Shown here: piece after piece, positions 52,791 to 61,227 of the stretch
How the letters are laid out: every line of letters starts with the position of its first letter
Numbering within the stretch: position 1 is the stretch's first letter
Assembly (NCBI GenBank): GCA_963784995.1
Contig: CAWATZ010000002.1
Location: 310,001 to 374,000, forward strand
DNA from: CAWATZ01 sp963784995
GTDB lineage: Bacteria; Planctomycetota; Planctomycetia; Gemmatales; Gemmataceae
Reading direction: 5' to 3'
DNA: 64,000 nt
The notes under the pieces: generated by a model
Told to the model about the DNA's origin: nothing
What the model saw: the letters and a program-made list of their open reading frames with translations, nothing else
The model's database searches: none
Translations under genes and position numbers: made by a program

Positions 52791-53993
52791 TTACCGTGCA
52801 GAACGGATCGCCTCGGACGGGGCCACGGTGGCTGAGCGCCAGCAGGAGCAGAGAGTGCCGCTCATGACGACCACGAGGGCAATCAGGAAGGCGAGCAGGC
52901 ACGGCACCGGGGTCAAGCGGAAGGGGACCTGGAAGCCGGGATAAGCATCCGCGCCCGGAAGGAAGATGCTGGCGATCCAGCAGCCGTTGCCCACGCGCAG
53001 CCAGAGAAACGCCAGCACCACCGACAGGGAAAAGCCGGCCAGGCTGAGGAGCAAGCTCTCCACGCCGTGACGCAGCAGCACCTCGTCGGTTTGCCAGCCG
53101 GTGGCCTTGAGGATGCCGATCTCCCGCCGCCGGCCAGAAAGGCCGACGCCGGAGGTCACCAGGACCACGAGGATGCCCACGACAAAGGCCAGCACAAAGA
53201 GCAGAGTGAAGATGCCCTCGCGGTGCAGCAGTCCGCGCGGCAGCAAGGCCTCCAGGTCTTGCCGGCTGGTCACCCGAAGGCCGACGTGGCCATTCGTCCC
53301 CGAGGGGATGACGGCGAGCGTTTGCAGGATCGCGAGCCGGACCTGATCCTGGTAACCGGGCCGACAGAAAACCAGCAGGTCGGTCGCCAACCCTGGCTGG
53401 TCGAAGATGCTGCCGGCCGTCTCCAGCGTGGTGAACACCAGATGCGCCTGCCACAGAGAGACGTCGGAACGGAAGATGCCGACGACCTCGGACAGGCGCT
53501 CGCCCTGCCGGCTGCGGTAAAAGGGAGGAACCCGATCGCCCAGGTGCAGCCGGAGCCGGCGCGCCAGCTCGGAGCCAAGCACCAGCTCGTTGCGGCTGCT
53601 CTCCTGGGGAAGCCGTCCCTGGACGCAATCGATCCCGGAAAGGAAACGGTCCGGAGGGATGCCCACGAGCACGGCCGGGGTGCGGTCCTTGCCCAGGAAC
53701 ACACTGCCGACAATGCGCGGCACCACCGCGCGGACGCCCTCGATCTGGCGCAGCCGATCGGCCGCAGCCAGGGGAACCGGTACGAACCGGCCAAACTGAC
53801 TGCCGCTGACGTAGAGGTCGGCGCCGAAGCGAATCGAGTCCTCGGCCTGCTGCTGGATGCCCCTGGACAGGGCCAGCCCGACCAGGTAGGGAAGGAGGAC
53901 CACGACCAGGCAGGCGACCGTCACCAGGCTGCGCAGGGGGTACTGCAAGAGGGCTGTCACGCCGGTGGCCGCGATACCAAGGAAAGCCTGCAT
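52791..53993 (-). CDS. FtsX/MacB-type ABC permease
   Basis: A 400-residue permease: one N-terminal helix (LRSLVTVACLVVVLLPYLVG), a large periplasmic domain (LYVSGSQFGRFVPVPLAAAD, about 60-270) and three C-terminal helices (FTLLFVLAFVVGILVVLVTS). Between the helices lies the FtsX-type cytosolic loop GRRREIGILKATGWQTDEVL and the C-terminal VAPSEAIRSAR. The natural ATPase partner is the convergent gene at 52092. It follows the Cys-rich small gene by seven bases and ends the operon that starts at 57723. Confidence 0.9.
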   Translation of the reverse strand: MQAFLGIAATGVTALLQYPLRSLVTVACLVVVLLPYLVGLALSRGIQQQAEDSIRFGADLYVSGSQFGRFVPVPLAAADRLRQIEGVRAVVPRIVGSVFLGKDRTPAVLVGIPPDRFLSGIDCVQGRLPQESSRNELVLGSELARRLRLHLGDRVPPFYRSRQGERLSEVVGIFRSDVSLWQAHLVFTTLETAGSIFDQPGLATDLLVFCRPGYQDQVRLAILQTLAVIPSGTNGHVGLRVTSRQDLEALLPRGLLHREGIFTLLFVLAFVVGILVVLVTSGVGLSGRRREIGILKATGWQTDEVLLRHGVESLLLSLAGFSLSVVLAFLWLRVGNGCWIASIFLPGADAYPGFQVPFRLTPVPCLLAFLIALVVVMSGTLCSCWRSATVAPSEAIRSAR

Positions 53994-54000
53994 TGGGGAC

Positions 54001-54309
54001 CTACTCTTCCGGCGTCCGGGAGCCTGGCGGCAGCGGCGGATAAGCGAGGACCGAACAGGCGTGATGGGGACAGAAGCAACCACCGCCAGGGATCGGGCTG
54101 GCATTCCAGGAACAATCGGGGGACAGCCGGGGGTCGAAGGCGAAGGCGCAGTCGGCCAGGTCGGTGGCCGGACCAAGGCCGAGCCCGCCAACCAGCTGCT
54201 GGAATGGCCGCGAGTCCGGCTCGGGGCCGGACCAGAACAGGACCACCCCGGCACCCACCGTCAGCGCCAGGATCAGGGAAAGCAGGAACCCAGGACCGCG
54301 CGGCGACAT
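54001..54309 (-). CDS. Small membrane-anchored Cys-rich protein
   Basis: A 102-residue protein starting at the ATG at 54309. One N-terminal helix (FLLSLILALTVGAGVVLFW), then an exported segment with five cysteines and two histidines (LADCAFAFD, PDCSWN, GGGCFCPHHACSVLAYP). The CxCxHHxC cluster could bind a metal. No family recognised. Set tightly between the FG-GAP gene (16 bp upstream) and the FtsX-type permease (7 bp downstream), so likely an accessory part of that system. Confidence 0.7.
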   Translation of the reverse strand: MSPRGPGFLLSLILALTVGAGVVLFWSGPEPDSRPFQQLVGGLGLGPATDLADCAFAFDPRLSPDCSWNASPIPGGGCFCPHHACSVLAYPPLPPGSRTPEE

Positions 54310-54325
54310 TCTCGACCTCGGCTGG

Positions 54326-56152
54326 TTAGCGCTCCGGTTCCACAACCCGGTTCACCTGGTTGATCTCCCACCTGTCCAGGACCTGCACCGCGCCGCCGGG
54401 CCAGGTCACCTCGACCCGGTCGATCTGGTTCCGGTCGCCCAGGCCGAAGTGGAGGAGCCTGGAGGACTGGGCCAGGTAGCCGGTCATCGAGTTCACCTGG
54501 CGCGTCAGGACCTGCTGGCCAGCGTGGACCCGAACCACGGCACCAATCGCGTCGCGGTTACTCTTCGTTCCCTGCAAACGGAAGGCGACGTAATTCTGCC
54601 GCGGGAACGAATTCTTGAAGTAATACGGTTCGTGGTTGAAGTTGTTGACGACGATGTCCAGCCGGCCATCGCTGTCGAAGTCGGCGACGGCCGCGGTCCG
54701 CGAGCTGCGCACCGCGGCGTTGCCATGGATCTTCTCCGGGAGGATCTCGCCGTGCAGGGGCGGCTCGATCCCTTCTTCCCGGGAGCGCTCGCGGAAGGTG
54801 CGGTCGCCGTTGTTCAGCAGCAGGCGGTTGGGCCAGTAGCCCCACGGATAGCCCATGCCCGAAGGCAGGAACACGTCCTCGTAGCCGTCGTTGTCGAAGT
54901 CGCCGGTGGCGATCCCCCAGGGCCACAGCGTTTCCAGGTTGGCCCGGTCGGACATCTCCTCGAACTTGCCGTTGCCGAGATTGCGGTGGAAGGTGTTGCC
55001 GAAGAGGACCTCGTCGTAAGGAAGCCCGATCGAATCGGTGATTTCCTTCTCGAAGCGCATGGCTCCGGGGTTGTTCTCAAAGCCGTCGGGGACAAACATG
55101 TGGCGGAACTTCTTCTTCTCGTCGATCTTGCGGAGATCGTCCTTGCCAACGCGCACCCACATGTCCGAGTGCATGTCCACCACGTAGAGGTCCAGCCGGC
55201 CATCGTTGTCGAAGTCGAAGGCGCGGGCGCCCATGCCGCCGGCGGGAGTCCGGCCCAGGACCGCTTTGGTGACGTCGGTGAACTTGCCCTTGCCGTCGTT
55301 GCGGTACAGCTGGGACCGGCCAAACATGCTGGTGATCAGCACGTCGAGCCAACCGTCGCCGTCGTAATCGAAAACGGCGGCGTCGGCTGCCCAGCCCCGG
55401 CCCTTCAGTCCCGACTGCTCGGTGACGTCGCTGAACTTGCCCTTGCCGTCGTTGTGGTACAGGACGTTGTATTCCAGCGGACTGGCGGCCACCTCGGCGA
55501 GCCCCAGCTTGCTGCCGCCCTTGCCGGGGTAGTAGTGCGATTCCTCGTCTTTCTGGTCGAGGGTCCAGGCCGCGGTCTGGAGCAGCAGCAGGTCGAGCCG
55601 GCCATCGTTGTCGCAGTCAAAGAAAATGCCCGCCTGGGAATGGCCGACGTGGCTCAAGCCGGCCTGCCGCGTCACGTCCTCGAAGGTGCCGTCGCCCCGG
55701 TTGTGGAACAGGAGATTGCCGCCGCGCGTGCTGGTCACGAACAGGTCCTGCCGGCCATCGTTGTCGTAATCCACGAAGGTGGCCGAGCAGCAGATGCGGT
55801 CGCCCACGGCCACGCCGGCTTTGCTGGTGACGTTCTCGAAGGTGCCATCCCCCCGGTTGCGATACAGTGCGTTGTCCCCCAGCTGGTTGACGAAGTACAC
55901 GTCGTCGTGCCCATCCCCGTCGAAGTCGGCGATCGCCAGCCCGCTGCCGTGATCGTAGAGATTGATCTTTAACTTCTCCCCCTGCTCGTTGGTGAGGAAG
56001 CGCATCCGGAAATCGATCCCGGACGCCTCGGCGACGTCGCGGAAATGCTTTGCCGGGCTGTCCGGGTCGTGCGTTTTCCCGAGGTAAACCACGACCACAC
56101 CGGCGACAGCGACAATCAGGAATGTCAAGACAGCCAACATTTTCACTTTCAA
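54326..56152 (-). CDS. FG-GAP/VCBS and ASPIC (UnbV-like) protein, solitary
   Basis: A 608-residue exported protein with an N-terminal helix anchor (MLAVLTFLIVAVAGVVVVYL). FG-GAP loops (ADFDGDGHDDVYFVNQ, DNDGRQDLFVTSTRGGN, DYDGDGWLDVLITSMFGRSQ) are followed by the ASPIC region (IGAVVRVHAGQQVLTRQV, LLHFGLGDRNQIDRVEVTWP). The start is put at a TTG at 56152 because AGGAG lies nine bases before it, while the nearby ATG at 56140 has none; the protein differs by four residues. Unlike the other three ASPIC genes it has no TPR partner; it sits in the NosL-like/FtsX operon. Confidence 0.88.
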   Translation of the reverse strand: MKVKMLAVLTFLIVAVAGVVVVYLGKTHDPDSPAKHFRDVAEASGIDFRMRFLTNEQGEKLKINLYDHGSGLAIADFDGDGHDDVYFVNQLGDNALYRNRGDGTFENVTSKAGVAVGDRICCSATFVDYDNDGRQDLFVTSTRGGNLLFHNRGDGTFEDVTRQAGLSHVGHSQAGIFFDCDNDGRLDLLLLQTAAWTLDQKDEESHYYPGKGGSKLGLAEVAASPLEYNVLYHNDGKGKFSDVTEQSGLKGRGWAADAAVFDYDGDGWLDVLITSMFGRSQLYRNDGKGKFTDVTKAVLGRTPAGGMGARAFDFDNDGRLDLYVVDMHSDMWVRVGKDDLRKIDEKKKFRHMFVPDGFENNPGAMRFEKEITDSIGLPYDEVLFGNTFHRNLGNGKFEEMSDRANLETLWPWGIATGDFDNDGYEDVFLPSGMGYPWGYWPNRLLLNNGDRTFRERSREEGIEPPLHGEILPEKIHGNAAVRSSRTAAVADFDSDGRLDIVVNNFNHEPYYFKNSFPRQNYVAFRLQGTKSNRDAIGAVVRVHAGQQVLTRQVNSMTGYLAQSSRLLHFGLGDRNQIDRVEVTWPGGAVQVLDRWEINQVNRVVEPER

Positions 56153-56172
56153 GGGCTTGCTCTCCTCTCTTC

Positions 56173-56248
56173 GATGACAGGGTGACAGGGTGACAAAAGA
56201 CGCCAGCACCCCTTCACCTTGTCACCTTGTCACCCTGTCACCTTGTCA
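56173..56248. repeat. Inverted array of CAAGGTGACA-like units (family E)
   Basis: Left gatgacagggtgacagggtg units pair with right-hand ...caccttgtcaccctgtcacc units; some units carry AGGG in place of AAGG. The right end contains the stop codon region of the NosL-like gene (56246-56248). Confidence 0.85.
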
Positions 56249-56671
56249 GTGTTTTGGAAAGGGCCGGTCGGCACCGGTCAGGATCCGCCCGCGCCCGCTG
56301 GCTGCATGCTTCTCGGCCTCCCGTCGCTCCTTGAAGGCGTGAATCCGGTTATTGGTGCTTGCCTGGGTCGTGACCCCGCTGCGGACGTACCAGGCGTCCT
56401 CGGCCGGCACTTCCTGGCCGCTGACCTCGTCCGTGACGAACACGGCCGAGGCCCTCCCGGACCGGGCTGCCAGCCACAATTCGGCACAGCGGATGCAGCA
56501 GAAATCGTGGCTCTGACTCTGTTCATCCACAATGCGCACCCGGTAAAGCGGTTCAATCGGCCCCCCGTCCAGCGCGCACCCCCCTGGCCCGCCGCGGCGC
56601 GCCCAGCTTCCCGCGAGGGCCAGCCCCAGGACAACAAGCAGCAGAACCAGAACGATCTGCCATCGAGACAT
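56246..56671 (-). CDS. NosL-like membrane-anchored protein
   Basis: A 141-residue protein with an N-terminal helix (IVLVLLLVVLGLALAGSWA) and an exported domain. Cysteines in GGCALDGGPIEPLYRVRI and HDFCCIRCAELWLAA are followed by AVFVTDEVSGQEVPAEDAWY, VRSGVT and RIHAFKERREAEKHAAS. The order (Cys site, VTDxxSG, A-W-Y-V, xxAF, xxA) is that of NosL, the Cu(I) chaperone for nitrous-oxide reductase, though no nos genes are here. Eight bases after the 347-residue membrane gene. Assignment rests on motif order. Confidence 0.65.
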   Translation of the reverse strand: MSRWQIVLVLLLVVLGLALAGSWARRGGPGGCALDGGPIEPLYRVRIVDEQSQSHDFCCIRCAELWLAARSGRASAVFVTDEVSGQEVPAEDAWYVRSGVTTQASTNNRIHAFKERREAEKHAASGRGRILTGADRPFPKH

Positions 56672-56679
56672 TGCCACGC

Positions 56680-57723
56680 TCACGCCAGCGCCAGCTCGAC
56701 GGACATCAGGACCACCGAGCCGAGATAACTGCAGAACGCCATGAACAGGATGCGGCTGACCGCCCTTCCCAGGAAGGCGGCGCTTTCCGAACTCCGTGCC
56801 AACCAGCCGGCCACGCAGGCCCAGCCGACCGAGAACGTGCCCCAGATGAACAGGGCGATGCCGAACAGGACGTCGGGTGCCCGCGGGATCAGGTCGTAAG
56901 GGCAATGGTGATACGGCAAATGCAGCACCGTGGGCGCGCCGACCTCCACCAGGAAGACGCTGCTGACCACGAAAGCGACGCCGGCACCCAGCAGCAACAG
57001 GACGAGCCCTGGCCCCGTGCCGGCGGGCCGCCACCGCCGGGTCCGTGCCGCCAGGGCCGCCACCATCGCCAGGTTGCACAGGTAGTAGGCCAGGGAGAGC
57101 CAGGGCCGGGCCGCTGGCCCGCCGACGACCGCGGTCAGCGCCCCCCACGGCTCGGACGGGGCCTCGAAGGCCCCGGTACAGCATCCCGTCGCCAGCGCCT
57201 CCTCTTTTTTCGGAATGAGGAGGTAGGCCAGTTCGGTCCCCGCGTCGGTCAGCGACAGCAGTCCGCAGAGGACCAGGCTCAGTAATACCCGGCCGAACAG
57301 GGGGCTCGTCTTGGTTCCCCGGTTGAGCAGGTACAGCACCAACCAGGCTCCGCTGCCGAACACCACGAGCGGCTTGATCGCCTGCGCCGTGGCGATCAAG
57401 CCGGGGAGGAAGCGGCTGGGCCCCATGCTCCCAGCCCCCACCTGGGTGACTCCGTAAATGCACATGACCCCCGGCCACTCCGGGACGTAGCTCTGCAGCA
57501 GCAGGTACAGCAGCGGCCAGGACGCCAGGTTCAGCCCCAGCAGCAGCAGGGCGAGGAGGGACAGAAGGTAGTTGTGGTCTTCCAGCCGTTTGCGCTCCTC
57601 CGGCCCGGACAGGCGACGATAGCTCCTCCAGGTAGCGATTCCCAGCCCGACAACCAGCAGGGCCAGAGGCAACCGCAACAGCGCAAGGAAGGCGGCCAGG
57701 ACTGCGTAGGCATTGAGGATCAT
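56680..57723 (-). CDS. Polytopic membrane protein of unknown function
   Basis: A 347-residue protein with about nine helices (MILNAYAVLAAFLALLRLPL onward). Loops hold conserved-looking motifs (CIYGVTQVGAGSMGPSRFLP, GCCTGAFEAPSEPWG, LHLPYHHCPYDLIPRAPDVL). The paired Cys and the HHCPYD loop are candidates for metal or heme ligation but match no family I know. AAGAAAG precedes the ATG at 57723. First gene of the operon with the NosL-like, FG-GAP, Cys-rich and permease genes; divergent from ASPIC cassette 2. Confidence 0.75.
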   Translation of the reverse strand: MILNAYAVLAAFLALLRLPLALLVVGLGIATWRSYRRLSGPEERKRLEDHNYLLSLLALLLLGLNLASWPLLYLLLQSYVPEWPGVMCIYGVTQVGAGSMGPSRFLPGLIATAQAIKPLVVFGSGAWLVLYLLNRGTKTSPLFGRVLLSLVLCGLLSLTDAGTELAYLLIPKKEEALATGCCTGAFEAPSEPWGALTAVVGGPAARPWLSLAYYLCNLAMVAALAARTRRWRPAGTGPGLVLLLLGAGVAFVVSSVFLVEVGAPTVLHLPYHHCPYDLIPRAPDVLFGIALFIWGTFSVGWACVAGWLARSSESAAFLGRAVSRILFMAFCSYLGSVVLMSVELALA

Positions 57724-57848
57724 TTCTTTCTTGATAACACTGCGAACCAGGCACCGCAAGGACAAGTTGCTTGCAGCTGCTTGCGTCCGCACGGCAATCG
57801 CTTCATAATGAGCGCAGCAGCTTGGATCACCCTGCTCCTTCGTCCGGC

Positions 57849-59668
57849 ATGCACCGAATGAACCCTCTCCTGGCAGCATCGTCGCAAGTCCCGGCAAACC
57901 CCGGCAGCCGCACCAGGCGGTTCCGCTGGGTGACAATCCTGGCCGGGCTGATCCTGAGCGCCGGCGCCCTGTGCTGGGCCTGGTGGGTGATTACCCCAGC
58001 ACCACTGCCGCCCGCGCGGAGCAGCACCCCGCCCTGGTTCGAGGAGGTCACGGCCAAATCCGGATTGGATTTCATCCACGATGCCGGTCCGGTGGGCAGT
58101 TACTTCATGCCGCAGAGCATCGGCTCGGGGGGTGCCCTGCTGGATTTCAACAACGATGGCCTGCTCGATCTGTACCTGATCCACAACGGCGGCCCCAAGG
58201 GCAAGACCAATCAGCTGTATCAGCAGCAAAAGGACGGCACCTTCAAGGACGTCTCGGCCGGCAGCGGCCTGGACGTGGCCGGCTACTGCATGGGAGTGGC
58301 CGTCGCCGACGTCAACAACGACGGCTTCGCCGACGTGCTGCTCACCCAGTATGGGGCCATCAAGCTGTTTCGGAACAACGGCAACGGCACCTTCACCGAC
58401 GTCTCCGAGCCAGCGGGAATCCACAGCCCGCTGTGGGCGGTCTCGGCCAGCTTCGTGGACTACGACCGCGATGGCTGGCTCGATCTCGTCGTCGTCAACT
58501 ACGTCGATTATGACCCGTCCTGGGTGTGCCCCGATTCGATCGGCGTTGCCGACTTTTGCGGTCCGCAAACGTTCAAGGGGACGGTCAGCAAACTGTTTCA
58601 CAACCGAGGCAGCGACCCGAAGGCAGGGCCGGGCTCGGCCGGCGTGCGCTTTGAGGACGTGACGCTGGCTTCCGGCCTGGGACGCAAGCCCGGACCGGCG
58701 CTGGGAGTGCTGTGCGCCGATTTCAACGGCGACGGCTGGCCCGACATCCTCGTCGCCAATGACGGCGCGGCCAACCACCTGTGGATTAACCAGCACAATG
58801 GCACGTTCCAGGACGAGGCGATGCAGCGCGGGCTGGCTTACAACGTCATGGGGCACGCCGAGGGGAACATGGGCATCGCCGTGGGCGACGTCGATGGCGA
58901 TGGTCTCTTCGACCTGTTCGTCACCCACCTGACCTGGGAAACCAACACGCTGTGGAAACAGGGCCCGCGCGGGCTGTTCCGCGACCGGACGGCGGCCTCG
59001 GGCCTGAACCGGGCGGCCTGGCGCGGCACTGGCTGGGGCACGGTGCTGGCGGACTTCGATGACGACGGCTGCCTCGACCTGGCCCTGGTCAATGGCCGCA
59101 TCTCGCGCGGCACCGCCTCGTCAATCCGGAGCTGGGGCCGTTGTGGCAAGACTACGGCGAACGCAACCAGCTCTTCCGCGGGGACGGCACCGGCCTGTTC
59201 CGCGATCTCTCCAGCGACAATCCGGCCTTCTGCGGCCGGGCCTGGGTGAGCCGGGGCCTGGCGGTCGGCGACCTCAACAACGACGGTGCCCTGGATTTGC
59301 TGGCCATCCAGCCCGACGGTCCGGCCCGGCTATTCCGCAACGTGGCCGCCGACCGGGGCCACTGGCTGCTGCTCCGCGCCCGGGACCCCAGGTTGAAGCG
59401 CGATGCATACGGCGCGGAAATCACGGTTCGCGCCGGCGGCAGGCAATGGTGGGGCCTGGTCAATCCGGGGAGCAGTTTTGCTTGCAGCAACGATCCGCGC
59501 GTCCATTTTGGCCTGGGCCCGCGGGAGCAGGTGGACCGCATCGAAGTCCTCTGGCCCGACGGGCTCCGGGAAGCGTTTCCCGGCGGCCCGGCTGACCGGC
59601 ACCGGACCCTCGAGCGCGGGAGCGGCCAGCCACTGCCGGCTTCCCGCACTGGACAGGAGAGGCCATGA
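57849..59668 (+). CDS. FG-GAP/ASPIC protein, cassette 2 (frameshifted near 59118)
   Basis: Starts at ATG 57849 (or 57858). One membrane helix (VTILAGLILSAGALCWAWWV), then FG-GAP repeats (LDFNNDGLLDLYLIHNGGPK, DYDRDGWLDLVVVNYVDY, FNGDGWPDILVANDGAANHL). A single base is missing at about 59115-59121; the other frame goes on with VNPELGPLWQDYGERNQLF and the ASPIC domain (AEITVRAGGRQWWGLVNPGS, HFGLGPREQVDRIEVLWPDG) to 59668. Joined, about 606 residues. Positions 58033-58529 are almost identical in DNA to 61360-61856 of cassette 3. Overlaps the TPR gene by four bases. Confidence 0.85.
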
Positions 59669-61030
59669 ATTCCCTTCCCCCTGACTCTCCCCCCGTCCGG
59701 CCTCTCTTCCGGCGAACCCTCTGGCTGGGGGGCGGAGCTGTGCTTCTCGGTCTGCTGGCGGTCTGGGGCTGGCGCTGGTACGCCCGGCCGCCTCTGCCGC
59801 GGCTTGCGCTGGAAGGGCTTGACCCTGTTGTGGTCGAGGCCGTCAACCGCGAACTGAACGAGGTGAAGCGGAACCGGGGTTCCGGGACGGCCTGGGGTCG
59901 GCTGGGCATGGTGCTCATGGTGCATTCGCTGCACGCCGAGGCGGCCGAGTGCCTGACCCACGCGGCCCGGCTCGAGCCGGACGAGCCGCGCTGGCCCTAC
60001 CTCCGGGGCGTCCAGCTGACGGTGGAAGAGCCCGAGAGGAGCCTGCCGTATCTGCGCCGCGCCGTCGAGCTGGTTGCGCGGAAAGATCGGTTGAACACTG
60101 CCCCGCACTGCGCCTGGCGGAAACGCTGCTGCAACTGGGCCGGCTCGACGAGGCGGAGGAAGCATATCGCAAGGTCGAGAGAGGAGCCGACAACAGCCGG
60201 GTGGATTTTGGTCTGGGACTCGGCGCCCTGGCCCGGGAGGACCTCCGGACAGCCCAGGACTGTCTGAGCCGGGCGGCGCAGAGCCCCTTCTGCCGCCGCA
60301 AGGCGTGTGCCCAGCTGGCCCAGCTGGCCGAGCGGCTTGGCACTGCGGATGCTGCCGATTTTTCGCGCCGGGCCAATCAACCGCCCAAGGACCAGCGCTG
60401 GCCCGACCCCTATCTGAGCGAGTGCCAGCTGCTGGACTGCAGTCCGAAAACGCGCTTTCAGGAAGCGCAGCGGCTGGAAGCCATGGGACAATGGGAAGAG
60501 ATGGACCTGGCCTATCAGGATCTGATCCGCAACCTTCCCCACGGCCGTTCCTTCCTGGAGCTGGGGGCCGCGCGGCGCGCAGCGGCGACCTTGCCGGAGC
60601 CGAGCAAGCCTTTCGCCGGGCCTTGGAGCAACCGGATTTTCAGGTTCCGGCCCAGTTTTCCCTCGGTGCCCTGCTGATCGACCAGGCCGAGCAACGGGCC
60701 CGTCAGCCCGAGGCCTGCCGTGCCCGCGCCCAGGAGGCAATCGACCATCTCCGGCAAGCGCTGCAGCGCAAGCCCGACCATGCCCTGGCCCACCTCAAGC
60801 TGGGTCAGGCCTTGCGTCTGCTGGGTCAGCGTCAGGAGGCCATCGCCGCCTTTCGGGCGGGACTGGAATGCCGGCCGGAAATGCCCGAGGGGCATCTCGT
60901 GCTGGGCGAGACCCTGGCCCAGGACGGCCAGCAGGAGGCCGCCATCAAGTCCCTGGAGATGGCGGTGCAGCTTTCCGCGCCCGGGGACAACCGGGCCCGC
61001 AAGCTCCTCGAAAAGGTCCAGGGCAAGTGA
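59665..61030 (+). pseudogene. Membrane-anchored TPR protein, cassette 2 (two frameshifts)
   Basis: The ATG at 59665 overlaps the ASPIC stop (ATGA). Short cytosolic start, one helix (LWLGGGAVLLGLLAVWGWRW), then TPRs. The frame is lost near 60106 (restoring one base gives LRLAETLLQLGRLDEAEEAY) and again near 60570 (restoring one gives SGDLAGAEQAFRRALEQPDF). The last frame ends LEKVQGK at 61030. Joined, about 455 residues, similar to the TPR genes at 46907 and 63009. Two lesions make decay likely unless they are sequence errors. Confidence 0.78.
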
Positions 61031-61153
61031 GCGCCGCTGGCCCGAGCCGGCCCTGACCCGTTGCCCGAGCCCGCTCCGGGAGGCCCTCTGCCGCTCGGGG
61101 ACCAGCGCTTTGCTTGCATGATCGACCTTTCGACTTGTCAGTCCACGTGTCCA

Positions 61154-61181
61154 TTGCCTTCCCTGCCCGGGAACCTATAAT
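61154..61181 (+). promoter_or_regulatory. Sigma70-type promoter for ASPIC cassette 3
   Basis: TTGCCT at 61154-61159, a 16-base spacer and a perfect TATAAT at 61176-61181, 46 bases before the ATG at 61228. The best promoter match I see in the window. Confidence 0.6.
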
Positions 61182-61227
61182 AAGCGGGTAATCCGAACAA
61201 TCTCGCTGCGTTCCAGACCAGGTTCCC

